The position numbers and the translations under genes are program-made. Below the pieces are notes generated by a model that worked only from the letters and a program-made list of their open reading frames with translations, searched no databases and was not told the origin of the DNA. Positions 22,400-37,890 of a stretch of 64,000 bases of DNA are shown here, piece after piece; positions within the stretch are counted from its first letter, which is position 1, and the number at the start of each line of letters is the position of its first letter. Origin of the DNA: Paraspadella gotoi (taxonomy: Eukaryota; Chaetognatha). The stretch covers positions 22,387,875 to 22,451,874 of the forward strand of contig CM119266.1 in the NCBI GenBank assembly GCA_051294375.1, written 5' to 3'.

Positions 22400-23425
22400 A
22401 TGATGTCCGTTCCGTCCGTTGTCCGTCCGTCCGTCCGTCCGTCATCCCACCTTAGCAAAAAACACCAAATTACTCGTGATTGGATGGATGGATTTTGAAT
22501 AACATTTTGTGTGTGGATAGGTAAGTGTGTGATTGAGCTGGATATGAAGTTTCGATGGAATCGTCCGAGTGGAAAATGAGTTTAAATGGAAAAAACAAAA
22601 AAATATATTCACTATTTGAACACCAATTGCTCCATGAGTGGCATGGGCTGATTGACCTGGAATTTTGTATGTGGGTAGAAAAGTGTGTGATTGAACAGGA
22701 AATCAAGTTTCGATGAATAGTTTGAGTGGAAATGAGTTGAAAATGGAAAAAACAAAAAACAGGTTTCACTAATTGATTATGCTTGTTTTTCCTTTAATTA
22801 AATGTATAATGAGGATGTATTAATAAATCAAATAATTAATCCGTAATTAATCAAATAATAATAAATAATCAATAATTAATTAATTAGTCAATCAATCCGT
22901 CCATCCGTCCACCTTAGCAAAAAGCTCCAATAACTCGTGATTGGCTGGTTGGATTGGAATTGAATTTTGTGTGTGGGTAGGAAAGTGTGTGATATAACTG
23001 GATATAAAGTTTTGATGGAATCGTGTGAGTGGATTAGTTTAAAATGAGAAAACCATAAGTCGCATTTACTAAAATCTTTTTACTTATTTTAATCAATAAA
23101 TACACAATATACAATTAATCATAATTAGATGGATAGATTGAGTTGAATTTGTGTGTGGGTAAACAAATGTGTGACGAAGCTTGATATATAGTTTCGGTGG
23201 AAACGTACCAGTGGAAATGAGTTTAAATAAAAAAAATATGAGTCACATTTACTTGAATCTTTTTATTTATTTTAACCCATGATAGATTGAGATGAAATTT
23301 TGTGAGCCGGTAGGAAAGTGAGTGAAGAAGCTAGATATAAAAGTTTTGACGGAAATGCAAGTTGAAAAAAATGATGCCAGTTAAAAAAAATCTTAAAGCA
23401 TAAAGGATCGTCGCAATGGCATAAA
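22400..23425 (+). repeat. Tandem degenerate unit array, copy C (cleanest)
   Basis: Unit cores start near 22526, 22684, 22984, 23168 and 23320 (spacing about 158, 300, 184 and 152). A GTCCGT run precedes the first unit and a shorter CCGTCC word precedes the third. On the minus strand the first two units stay open as a peptide repeat (ETSYPAQSHTYLSTH-like). On the plus strand the core reads open as LDMKFRWN. Either may be chance. Confidence 0.8.
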
Positions 23426-23479
23426 AAGAGAGAGAGAGAGAGAAGAGAGAGAGTGAGAAGAGAGAGAGGAGTAGAGAGA

Positions 23480-23551
<72 letters not shown>

Positions 23552-23741
23552 AGGAGGAACATAAAATAAAATAAGAGGAATATTTTTTTGTTTATAAAAT
23601 GTAAACAAAACATTTAATAACTGTCGCTGACTCATTTAAGGACATCGATGATGACAATGCTGAAATATAAATTATAATTAATTATTAAAATTATTAATTA
23701 TTAATCGATGTAATTAATTAATTAATTAATTAAATTATCGT

Positions 23742-23766
23742 NNNNNNNNNNNNNNNNNNNNNNNNN
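23742..23766. other. Assembly gap (25 N), true size near zero
   Basis: The flanks ATTATCGT and AGGCAGA are directly adjacent in copy 1 at about 17957-17970. Confidence 0.9.
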
Positions 23767-23879
23767 AGGCAGATCCGACATTGTTTGCTCAAACTTGTTT
23801 CTTCTTATTTGTCTTCGTCTTTTCTTCAGCCTCAATGAAAACTTTTCGACTCCAAGTTCCAACGGACTTAAATACAAAG

Positions 23880-23931
23880 CCACGATATACATAGTATTTC
23901 GCCGGAGGCGGCACGGAGCGGCGGCGGCGGC

Positions 23932-23962
<31 letters not shown>

Positions 23963-24214
23963 GCGGCGGCGGCGGCCTACCCTATTCGACGAGAAGTCGC
24001 GACTAACGACTTGGACCGTCGAAGACTCCATCCCAAATCGATTCGGACTCAGAAGACGACGACGACGACGAGGACGACGACGACGAGGAGAAAATCAAAG
24101 GAAGAAAAATGGGTTTCGCGGGATCGAGACAGGGAAAGCGCGGTAGCGATTTGGCGGGGCGGAAGGGAAGTGCCGGTAGTGGTAGTGATGGTGGCCGTTG
24201 AAGTGGTAAGTTAG
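23880..24214 (+). CDS. Possible exon with acidic stretch after a GCG repeat (unrecognised)
   Basis: A GCG/GTC trinucleotide tract (23915-23980) is followed by a GAC tract (24057-24096). In one frame this reads SDSEDDDDD then DDDDEEKIKGRKMGF and continues GSRQGKRGSDLAGRKGS to a stop near 24200. A possible acceptor GGACTCAG lies just before the acidic part. Acidic then Lys/Arg/Gly-rich is a common nuclear-protein composition. The other frames give poly-Ala or poly-Arg. No domain, and the start is not determined. Confidence 0.25.
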
Positions 24215-24759
24215 TGGAGGAGTGAAAAAAAAGATGGATAAAAGTAAGTCGTGAATGATTTATAAAAGGGTGAGGTTTTTATAGTTGGAAAGAGAAGAGG
24301 TGGGTTCGGAACCCGTGAGTCTTCGGGGATGTAGGGATGTCGGCTTTGACGGCCGCCTTAGTCGGCAACGTCGGTCTCAAAAACTCCATTTATCTTTTCT
24401 CACGAAGCCCGTTTCACTACGATAAATGGTGAACGGATCGTGAACTGATTTAGGTTTATCAAAAAGCGATTCTGTCGCCGAACGAGAGAGAAAGAAAGGA
24501 CCGAGGAGAGAGTCGAGGGAGAGATCTCGAGAAGAGAAGAGAGAGAGAGAAGAAGAGAGAGGAGGAGAGAGAGAGAGAGCGAGAGAGAGAGAGAGAGAGA
24601 TTTCTTAGATAAACAGCGTTTGACATGAATTAGAGAAGTCAATAGCGCGGATTGTTGACACTCTTATTTTTCCAATGAAGAGATATTTAATTCGTTTCCC
24701 TTTAGTTATTTTCAATCATCGAAAATTAAGAATACGAAAACAGACGGAGGACATTTTCA
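24215..24759. other. Noncoding; (GA)n tract at 24484-24600
   Basis: No supported frame. The purine tract is the only clear element. Confidence 0.5.
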
Positions 24760-25020
24760 TTAAAAATTCACTGCCCCATCTGTTGTCTGTGGCTCCGAGG
24801 GTAGGCGCCGCGTCGTGCCATCGTTTCGGCCCCGCCGTTGTATGAGGGCATCGCGATACGATTCGCGGCATTGCGGCATCGCCGCACCGCTGACCTCCTC
24901 GCCGAATTGGGGTATTGTAGAACTCTTCTTCGTGTATGAAATTGGTACAACTCTAAAACCGGAGTTTTCGGTCGCTATCAAACTAACAGAACTTCTGCTC
25001 CTGTTATAAAGTTCCTGCAA
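24760..25020 (-). CDS. Probable terminal exon (unrecognised)
   Basis: A 86-codon minus-strand frame runs from a strong acceptor (TAATTTCAG, the AG at 25022-25021) to a TAA at 24762-24760. The peptide has ordinary composition (ELYNRSRSSVSLIATENSGFR, then a tail with Arg and Thr), with no low-complexity runs, unlike most frames nearby. No upstream exon could be joined in phase; the GC-rich frame at 25347-25105 ends in a GTGAGC donor but its phase does not fit. The family is not recognised. Confidence 0.35.
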   Translation of the reverse strand: MQELYNRSRSSVSLIATENSGFRVVPISYTKKSSTIPQFGEEVSGAAMPQCRESYRDALIQRRGRNDGTTRRLPSEPQTTDGAVNF

Positions 25021-25104
25021 CTGAAATTACCTGTATACCAAAATAATGTATATTAATAATATTAATAATTAATAATGTATATTCCACGTATATACAAGTA
25101 ACGC

Positions 25105-25360
25105 TCACACTCCCTGCTCTCCACTTCCTCCAATTTTTCCGAAAGGCAACCCCCTACGACGAGAACGACGACGACGACGGCGGATTCCCGCCAGTCTCCA
25201 GAAAACGAGCTCTAACGAGAGACCCCCGACTATTTTACGCCGTTTTGAAGGAGCCCATTTTCGCGACGTCGCTCGCCCTTCGTAACCGCGTTTAGGGACT
25301 GATTTGTGCGTCGCCCGCGGAGAGGCGGTGACGGGCTGGAGTGACACGGTGAGTCGTTAG
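25105..25360 (-). other. GC-rich segment, possible upstream exon or promoter
   Basis: A minus-strand frame from a CACTCCAG acceptor-like site to a GAGTGTGAGC donor-like site is open for 80 codons but Arg-rich, and joining it to 25020 shifts the frame. It may be a 5' untranslated exon. Confidence 0.15.
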
Positions 25361-26560
25361 CGGGCGAGGGGTACGGCGCGATAAGATGACCTAGAAGGTT
25401 GAAATTATATTTTTTTTTAACTGTGGTTTTTAATTATTAATGATAAAGAATAGACTAGCGATTAAGAATAATTGCATTTGGTAGATTCTTGAGTCGTAAG
25501 AAGACGACAATGACGACATACGTATATTTCCTTTTTTAATATATTTTTTTTTCTTTCTTTCTTTCTTTCTTTTTTTCTTATCAAACAGACAAGATATCTT
25601 GTCAGGAACAAATCGTTACAAAACTTTAAACAAAATCTTCCAGTTCTGGGCAGAATTTCCCCGTCAGGTGTCCGATCGATCCAGTATTTTCCTCGCATCG
25701 TTTTGAAACAAATGGCACAGGAGAATCGAAATTGAGATTTTTATGATACATAATTTTTTTTGTACAGAATTCATCGGCGTCATCACTCTCCAATCTTCAA
25801 ATCTATTTTCTAGAAACCTAGTCTCCCTTTACTCTATCATGTTTTCTCCCTATTCCGCACTTTCCTCAACTGCTACTCCCTTAACCCCTCCCCTTTTCCT
25901 CAACCTCTCCTTCTCCCCCTACTCCGTCCTCTGCCCCCTCTCTCCCCCCTCACGACTCCCGATTTTTCTTTCTCTCTTTTTTTTCTCCCTTTTTCAAATC
26001 CGCTTCTCTGGCACGAGTCGGTTGCCACCATAATCTTTTTGGCACCGATTCCAGCGCCATCCAACACCAACGCAAATCTCTGGCACCGGAAACGCGAGCG
26101 CGAGAGGCGCTAAAGCTTTGGGACTAAATCAAACCCGCAGCCAGTGACATCTAATCGGTGGTCGGGGGAGGGTTCGGGCGGAAGAGGGGGTTGGAGGGGG
26201 GGGGAAAGTGGGTGGCGGAGGGCGAGAGGGGAAAAGAGAATTTCTTTTTTTTGTTTTTCTGATCGAGTATCAAAAAATAAAATAAAAAGTGGGATAAAAA
26301 AAGGAAAGGGCGAGTCGAAGGCGGGTGGATTAACGGGGATTTTCTTCTTTTTTATTCTTTTCTTTTTTCGGAGGAAAAGAAAAAAAATTTGATTCGGAAT
26401 CGCGAGTCCGACATTTTGTTTGAAGTACAATTGTAAAATCCTGGATCTTTACAATAATAAATGTCAAACGTAAAAAAAAAGAACTTGTTGAAAAATAAAC
26501 ATCACGCCCCCTTGTGACGAGAATGTGTTAAATGCCTCAGAAAGCTAATACGATCAGGTC
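25361..26560. other. Noncoding; pyrimidine-rich stretches
   Basis: CTTT run near 25550-25575, C/T-rich DNA 25840-26000, G-rich stretch 26158-26235 able to form G-quadruplexes. No gene recognised. Confidence 0.5.
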
Positions 26561-26567
26561 GATGTAA

Positions 26568-26574
26568 GCTCTCT

Positions 26575-26608
<34 letters not shown>

Positions 26609-26709
26609 CTCCTTCCTCTCTCTCTCTCTTGTTCAAACCCCCCTTCCTTTCCTGACAGGTGCGTCGTCCTTGCGCGTTTAAAGCCGCCACGAAGCCTCCG
26701 CTCTTACAG

Positions 26710-26763
<54 letters not shown>

Positions 26764-26975
26764 TCTCTCTCTCTCTCTCTCTCTCTCTTCCCCTCTCTCT
26801 CTCTTCCTCGCTCTCTCTCTCTGCCTTTCCGCCCTCCTGCCTTCCTGTTCTGCTCTCCATCCGTGCCTCACAAAACCGGGTTTTTTTTTTCCTCCTTTTT
26901 TTCTCATTTTCTTTTTTACTCTTATATCTTTCCTTTTTTTCTCCTTTCTTTCCTTTCTTCCCCCCTCTTTTTTTT
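26568..26975. repeat. (CT)n microsatellites and polypyrimidine tract
   Basis: CT runs at 26568-26632 and 26710-26822, grading into T-rich pyrimidine to 26975. Confidence 0.9.
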
Positions 26976-27289
26976 TCTCCCGATGCAACAGAAAGGAGAC
27001 GTGAGTCGCATGAACAATCAGCGCTGTTTTTGTTTTGAATCTTTAATCTCGGATTTTTTTTTTTGTTTAACCGTTGATTTATTGAAAAAAAAAAAGATGG
27101 AAAGTGAAAGAAAGAAAAAAAAATGAATAACCGATTTCTGGTCGGAAACGAGTTGTGAAAACTTGAATTAGCGGAGGCCAGGACTGTGAAAATAATATTC
27201 TGGCCGTTACGCTCGTTTTGTTCACGATTCTTTCTTTTCTCGATGTCTCCTCAACTGGTTAAATGCCAACTCCTTGTGTTTTGATGCTG

Positions 27290-28145
27290 GGCGGAGTACA
27301 ATATAGTATTATAATCTCATACTTAAGGGAGTGGTCTTTTCATACAATTGAAACATTCTTTGAAATATTATACCACTTCATTGATAGCAGTAGCCGACCA
27401 AATTTAAATTTTAATGGGAACAGCATTAAACAAATCCATTATTAGTATTAGTTATTGTGTTAAAATATTTTTTTGAAAAAATGTTCCGAACCATGAGTAA
27501 TTTGTTAATTAAAATTATTATATTGCTATATAATGTCAAATTTTTTTTTTATATTTTAAGTTTTTTAATTGATTCTGATAGAGCTCAAAAAGTTAAACAA
27601 AAAATATAATTACAACCTTTTAAGATTTTGATGTTTTATTACTAAAAATTAACAAAAACTATTAAAATTATCGGATGATGATGATGATTTTTTTAAAGTT
27701 TTTCCCAATTTTGACCCACTTATCATCAAAATATTGAAAAAAGAATTATACTTTGTGTAGACAACTTTTTATAAGCTATCTGAATCTGCTTTTAAAAATA
27801 AAAAATTCAAAAAAAATTTTTTGACATTTCCTATCTATAAATAAATATTAAAAAAATAATTACTAGTGCTTCTAGCCATTTTAGAAAATTTTGGTCCATT
27901 GAAAGCTTTCATTTGGGAAGGTTCCTAAATCAAACTTCTGACCCACCCCATTGACAAAGTTTGGCCCTATCATTGATAGGAAAGCCAGGTTCTCTGGGAG
28001 GGAATAAATGAGACTGTGAGAGAGTTTTGATTGAGAGCTTACAGGGACCTGCTATGTCATTATCTTGTATGAGTGATGGAGGCCTTAAACTACCAAAGCT
28101 TGTCCAAAGTCAGGAGCAAGATAGCTTATTTATTAAATGAATGAA
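27290..28145. mobile_element. Interspersed AT-rich repeat, family R, longest copy
   Basis: Shared words with 41205-42070: ATTGAAACATT and GAAATATTATACCA at one end; AATTATACTTTG and TAAGCTATCTGA in the middle; GACTGTGAGAGAGT and GATAGCTTAT at the other. Partial copies lie at 38130-38345, 45210-45560 and 46250-46440. No transposase or reverse transcriptase frame is visible, so it is a non-autonomous element or a decayed remnant. Confidence 0.55.
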
Positions 28146-29190
28146 TAATTTATATTGGTTGTACCAATTTCATATATATATATATATAAAGAGACTAAAA
28201 AGAGACAATATTAAAAAAAAAAATCATAAATCCAATATTATTTTCAGGCTACGGTATTTTGTTCACACAACTTGTACGTAAAGTTGATCGGAATACTTGA
28301 ATCTTTCTAACGTCCTCTCCTTTTTATCGTCTTCTATATTTTCACTACCCTCTTGAAATTACAAATAAAAATATATTGCAATTCGAATGGCCTAACCTAA
28401 AAAAAAAACTGGATAAGAACACAGCTTTTGATACATAAAAAGTTTATGCTTTTGACGAATAGGGTTATTTACTTCATATCCAAATTTCTGTTTATATATT
28501 ATATCTTCACATCTTCACTCTTCCAAGCCAAGACTGTCATATTCCATCCATTTATACTCACCTTTCATCCTATAAATCTACCGACCAAATCACTTTTTTT
28601 GCTTTTGCTTTTAACCATCACAAATTAACTTCGCTTTTCGTTTTTCATACGCTTTATCCTTTTCGCCGCACAAACTCCTTGTTCGTTTCTTGTTCTTTAT
28701 ATTTTTGATTCAACACCTTAAATCTTTTTCTTTCATGAAGCTTCCTCTTCCTTTTCATTTTTTACGTAGTTTTTCAACTTTTTTCTTCTTTCTTTTCTTT
28801 TTTACATAGTTTCTCGCTGGTTGTTCCACCTTACTTACCACTTCCTACTACTAACTTTCTTAAATCTGAATAATATTTTTTTTACCATCCTAACTTCCTT
28901 CAGTTGTTTTCCTTCTTACCAGGCTTATTTCTATTTCCCCACGAAGATATTTTCTTCAACCTGCTTCATTCTACGTTCCCTCTTTCCTTTTTTCCTTTCC
29001 TTTTTTCCTTTCCTCCCTTTCCTTTTTTCTTTTCCTCCTTCACCTTCTCCCTCAGAATTTTTTCGGCTTTTTCTTTTCCTCCTTCATCTCCTCCTCATCT
29101 CGGCGAGTCCCTCTGTCGACTCGGTCCTAAACAACTTCCACACAAACGAGAAAATCATGCAAATCGTCGAGACAAATCTCGAATATGGCG
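28146..29190. other. AT-rich then pyrimidine-rich noncoding DNA
   Basis: (TA)n at 28171-28186; C/T-rich 28700-29100. Long frames here are translations of pyrimidine tracts. Confidence 0.5.
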
Positions 29191-29198
29191 GCATCCTC

Positions 29199-29207
29199 TC
29201 TCTCTCT

Positions 29208-29249
<42 letters not shown>

Positions 29250-29319
29250 CGGCTCCACCCACCAACGGGCCACATCCGCTTTTCTTTTCCCCTTCGCGTA
29301 TCATAAATCCTCCCACTAC

Positions 29320-29377
<58 letters not shown>
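29199..29377. repeat. (CT)n microsatellites
   Basis: Two CT runs (29199-29243 and 29322-29377) either side of a short unique stretch, immediately upstream of the 2.3 kb duplicated unit. Confidence 0.9.
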
Positions 29378-29381
<4 letters not shown>

Positions 29382-29402
29382 CTCTCTTCTACTCTCCAGC
29401 CA

Positions 29403-31727
<2,325 letters not shown>

Positions 31728-31752
31728 NNNNNNNNNNNNNNNNNNNNNNNNN
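31728..31752. other. Assembly gap (25 N) between direct duplicates
   Basis: The left flank equals the end of unit 2 and the right flank equals the start of unit 1, as expected if two overlapping contigs or haplotypes were placed end to end. Confidence 0.95.
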
Positions 31753-34086
<2,334 letters not shown>

Positions 34087-34160
34087 GGATAAAACAATAT
34101 TTACATCATTCATGGGATGAATTATAATCATTTTTAAACGTAAAGGACAACAAAAAAAAA

Positions 34161-34318
34161 NNNNNNNNNNNNNNNNNNNNNNNNNNNNNNNNNNNNNNNN
34201 NNNNNNNNNNNNNNNNNNNNNNNNNNNNNNNNNNNNNNNNNNNNNNNNNNNNNNNNNNNNNNNNNNNNNNNNNNNNNNNNNNNNNNNNNNNNNNNNNNNN
34301 NNNNNNNNNNNNNNNNNN
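34161..34318. other. Assembly gap (158 N)
   Basis: Run of N after a poly-A. Confidence 0.95.
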
Positions 34319-35139
34319 CGTCGAAACTTCTGTGCCTCCCCTTTTGTGTCGCGCTCCGCCGATGGCAACCAGTTTCGCTCACCGGACCCGATGGCGCTGC
34401 ATGACTCGCTCCCTGTCTCTCTCTCTCTTTCGGCTCAGGTTTTAGGACTCTCTCTCTCACATATCTTTCTCCCCATATATCCCCACAACCTCTCTGGCTC
34501 TATCTCCCCAAGCCTCCCCCTCCTCCTCCGCCTCCTCCTCTTTCAGGATTAATCCCTTTCCTAATCCTCGGATTATCCGTGTCGCTTCACGCCTGGGAGG
34601 AGAACTTTTTTTTGGCGCGGAGTAAAAAAAAAAAGGCCACGAGGGGGATCGTGATTCGGTCCCTTTAAAAGGGCCGAAGAAAAGAAAAAAAAGTTATCCC
34701 TTTCCTTTTTTCTTGTCGTGAAGGAAAATCACGTTCGGTTAAATGATGAATCTGTTTTTTTTTTGTGAGCGTCTCTTTTCGTGCGTAGAAATAGAAAACG
34801 TTTCAAATATTTCGATTGTTTTTTATTCGGTTGCTAGGAGACGGTTTAACGTTCTCCCCCTTCCACTGAGTCCTCGTCGCCCCTGTTGTTTTTTTTCCGT
34901 TTCTGTTATGTTTCTCTTTTCCCTCCCGCTCATCCTCGATATTTTCTTCGTCTTCATAGTCGCTCCTCTTTTTCGCATTTGTTTACATCGGCAATGTTTT
35001 TGTTTACTCCTGTCGGATCCCCGGATGTTGAAACATCCTTGTGAGATGAAAACAATCGCGCGACTTTCTGTCGATCAAAAGAGCATCGAGACGCGAACGA
35101 ATTTTGCGAAAGAAAAAAGATTGCGGCGCGCGGGTGAGG
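34319..35139. other. Noncoding, possibly the 5' flank of the frame at 35140
   Basis: Short CT run 34418-34430, pyrimidine tract 34490-34545, then GC-balanced DNA. No supported gene. Confidence 0.4.
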
Positions 35140-35244
35140 ATGGCGGCAGCTGCGGAGGACGCCGAGCAGAGGATGCGACTGCTGCAAAGGTTAAAAGAAA
35201 GATCGAGTTCATTGGACAAACGAAATAAACAATCCGGTTCATAA
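35140..35244 (+). CDS. Short ORF or first exon, MAAAAEDAEQRMR... (unrecognised)
   Basis: ATG in a strong context (GTGAGGATGG) opens a 34-codon frame starting MAAAAEDAEQRMRLLQRLKE and ending TAA at 35242-35244. The beginning looks like a natural N-terminus and an amphipathic helix (Leu/Arg/Glu/Lys). A weak donor-like AAAGGTTAAA after residue 16 could end a first exon. Downstream sequence is lost in the 259-N gap at 35326-35584, so a longer gene cannot be tested. Family not recognised. Confidence 0.3.
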   Translation: MAAAAEDAEQRMRLLQRLKERSSSLDKRNKQSGS

Positions 35245-35325
35245 CGATATAAGCAGAAAGATATCATCCAGTTGAAAAGTGAATAATAGAAAATTGTACA
35301 ATGTACTGAACTAATTGTATCCCGC

Positions 35326-35584
35326 NNNNNNNNNNNNNNNNNNNNNNNNNNNNNNNNNNNNNNNNNNNNNNNNNNNNNNNNNNNNNNNNNNNNNNNNNNN
35401 NNNNNNNNNNNNNNNNNNNNNNNNNNNNNNNNNNNNNNNNNNNNNNNNNNNNNNNNNNNNNNNNNNNNNNNNNNNNNNNNNNNNNNNNNNNNNNNNNNNN
35501 NNNNNNNNNNNNNNNNNNNNNNNNNNNNNNNNNNNNNNNNNNNNNNNNNNNNNNNNNNNNNNNNNNNNNNNNNNNNNNNNNNNN
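35326..35584. other. Assembly gap (259 N)
   Basis: Run of N. Confidence 0.95.
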
Positions 35585-35729
35585 CCCTTTTTCGGTCGGC
35601 CTCTTCCTTAGTCTTCCCTTTTTCTTTGTCCATTTCCTTTTTCCCAACATCGTCTCACTCTCGTTTTCCTCTTTGCTTTTATCTTCCATCGAAACCTTTA
35701 ATTTTTCGTTTTTCACTTATTCTTTTTTC

Positions 35730-35739
35730 NNNNNNNNNN
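35730..35739. other. Assembly gap (10 N)
   Basis: Short run of N in pyrimidine-rich DNA. Confidence 0.9.
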
Positions 35740-35833
35740 ACCCGTCTTTTCTTTCTATTCTGAGTGCTCGCCCTTCTCACTGAAAATAATAAATAACAAA
35801 GTAACTGATTAAATGTGTGATTGGCTGTTTATT

Positions 35834-36108
35834 NNNNNNNNNNNNNNNNNNNNNNNNNNNNNNNNNNNNNNNNNNNNNNNNNNNNNNNNNNNNNNNNNNN
35901 NNNNNNNNNNNNNNNNNNNNNNNNNNNNNNNNNNNNNNNNNNNNNNNNNNNNNNNNNNNNNNNNNNNNNNNNNNNNNNNNNNNNNNNNNNNNNNNNNNNN
36001 NNNNNNNNNNNNNNNNNNNNNNNNNNNNNNNNNNNNNNNNNNNNNNNNNNNNNNNNNNNNNNNNNNNNNNNNNNNNNNNNNNNNNNNNNNNNNNNNNNNN
36101 NNNNNNNN
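35834..36108. other. Assembly gap (275 N)
   Basis: Run of N. The flanks carry no recognisable gene. Confidence 0.95.
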
Positions 36109-36693
36109 AGAAAGACAGAAAGACCGAATTCTTTTGAGTGTGACTCTGGTTGCGCCTATGCCGCTACAAGCTTCTGTATCCATAATGAATTAGTCCTCCT
36201 TCTTTTCGATGGAAAAAGATCCGAAGAGGAAAACGTTCGGTCCGCGTTTTTTTTTCCGGTGGTGGTTGATGATCCGACTTCGGGGTGGTCTCTCGTGAAA
36301 AATAACAAAAGAATTTGTTAATTTGTAATATTTTATAAAATGAATTCAATGAATACGTTTCATGTAGTTTCTTATTTGATTTTCTTCCTTTTTTTATCTC
36401 AAAAGGTTTGGGAATTCTGCCATAAAGAAAAATAAAGAAGAAAAGGAAAAAAGTTACTTCAGTCAAATGCGTGTTTTTGCGTGTGAGTGTGTGCGTGTGT
36501 GTGCACATCTCTGTGAAGGAGAGAACTCGAAAATCTATTCAAATTCCCGTTTTGAGGTCGAAACGTTTGATTTTTTTTCGCCTTATCTGATAAATAGGGA
36601 TGTCAGCCAGGCTGTGTCGAAATACTTATTATATTGCAATTCTCATTTTTCTCTATTTTACGTCTTCGCTATAAGTTTTTTATCTCCCTTTGT

Positions 36694-36695
<2 letters not shown>

Positions 36696-36785
<90 letters not shown>

Positions 36786-36900
36786 TTTTCTTTCTTTCTT
36801 TAACTTTTTTATCTCATTTTCTTCTTTCTAACTTTCTTTCTTTCTATCTTTTTTTTCTTTCTGTCTTTCTCTCTTTACCTCTTTCTTTCTTTCCATCTTT
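36696..36900. repeat. (CTTT)n microsatellite
   Basis: Near-perfect CTTT tetranucleotides to 36786, then imperfect copies to about 36900. Confidence 0.95.
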
Positions 36901-37018
36901 CAATGAAAGTCCCTTCGAGCCACTCTCCGCTTTCGGGATGAATTCATCAGAAAAGGGGTGTGACTGAATGATAATGAAAAACTTTAAGCGATCGACGACC
37001 CGCAGGGCGAGAGGCGTT

Positions 37019-37110
37019 GGTGACTGGGTGCTTGGGGTGATTGAGGTGATGGTTTGGGGTGATTGGTTGGGGCGATTGGGTGATGATGGTTAAGGTTGGG
37101 GTAGAATTGG
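37019..37110 (+). repeat. Minisatellite of GGGGTGATTG-like words
   Basis: About eight imperfect repeats of a 9-11 base word (GGGGTGATT, GGGTGATGATGG, GGGGCGATTGGG), G-rich on the plus strand. Confidence 0.7.
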
Positions 37111-37479
37111 CGGGTTAGATGCCGGGTTCCTCAAAATATTAAGTAGGAACAAGGAGCGAAAGTTTTTTCTAAATTTAAAATCCAAATATAACTCGAGCGA
37201 GAGAAAACCGCGGAGAATTAAAAAAACGAACCAAGCAAAAAACACTCTCATGTTGACAACATCGATGTTTTTTTGTGGAAGGAAAGAGAAAAAAACAATG
37301 TTGTATTTTTTGGGGGTCGAATCGCGAGATCGTATCTCTTTGTCTTCGAACTTCGAGGTCCAAAAAATCTCTCATTTTTTTTATCTTTTTTCTTTCTTTT
37401 TCTTATTCTATTTTTTTTTTTTTTTTTTTGAGGCGAGGGTCGACAAATCCGCATCAATTCGGCCAACACTTTACCTTAT

Positions 37480-37500
37480 CAGCGAAGAAAGGAGAGAGAG

Positions 37501-37551
<51 letters not shown>

Positions 37552-37890
37552 AAGAGAGAGAGAGAGAGCAGAGGAAAAAAAAAAGTGGGGGGAGAAATTT
37601 ATGAAGGCCCAGATTTTTTTGGCGAAGAATAAAAAATTGATCGGGGAACAGTTGGAGGGATGATGGGGATTGGTGGGGTGGTGGCGGTGGGTGGGGTGGT
37701 GTGGTGGTTAGGAGTGACTTAGTAACGGAATTTCTTATCTTCGAAAGAATCGATTTGGTCGACTTTTCAATTTTATTTCTTGAGGGAAAAAAAAAAGTGA
37801 GAGGGGGATGGAGTGGGGAAGGAAGCTGATTGAGTCAGGGGGACCGGAGTTATTTTGTTTTATTATTGAAAAGTTTGGCCAATGGAAAAT
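37480..37890 (+). repeat. Dispersed duplicate, copy 1 ((GA)n plus G-rich segment)
   Basis: (GA)n at 37492-37570, then AATTTATGAAGG, TTGATCGGGG, a GGTGG-rich stretch and AGTGACTTAGTAACGG. The same order is found at 48946-49380. Confidence 0.85.

Larger units (their letters stand above)
20014..23790 (+). repeat. Duplicated block, copy 2
   Basis: Colinear with 13037-17990 but shorter, because it lacks the third-copy insertion. It is the cleaner of the two copies. Microsatellites lie at 21159-21246 and 23428-23553. Confidence 0.85.

Noticed and set aside
36696-36900. CRISPR-like or satellite array
   Set aside because: A simple CTTT tetranucleotide without spacers; the sequence is eukaryotic.
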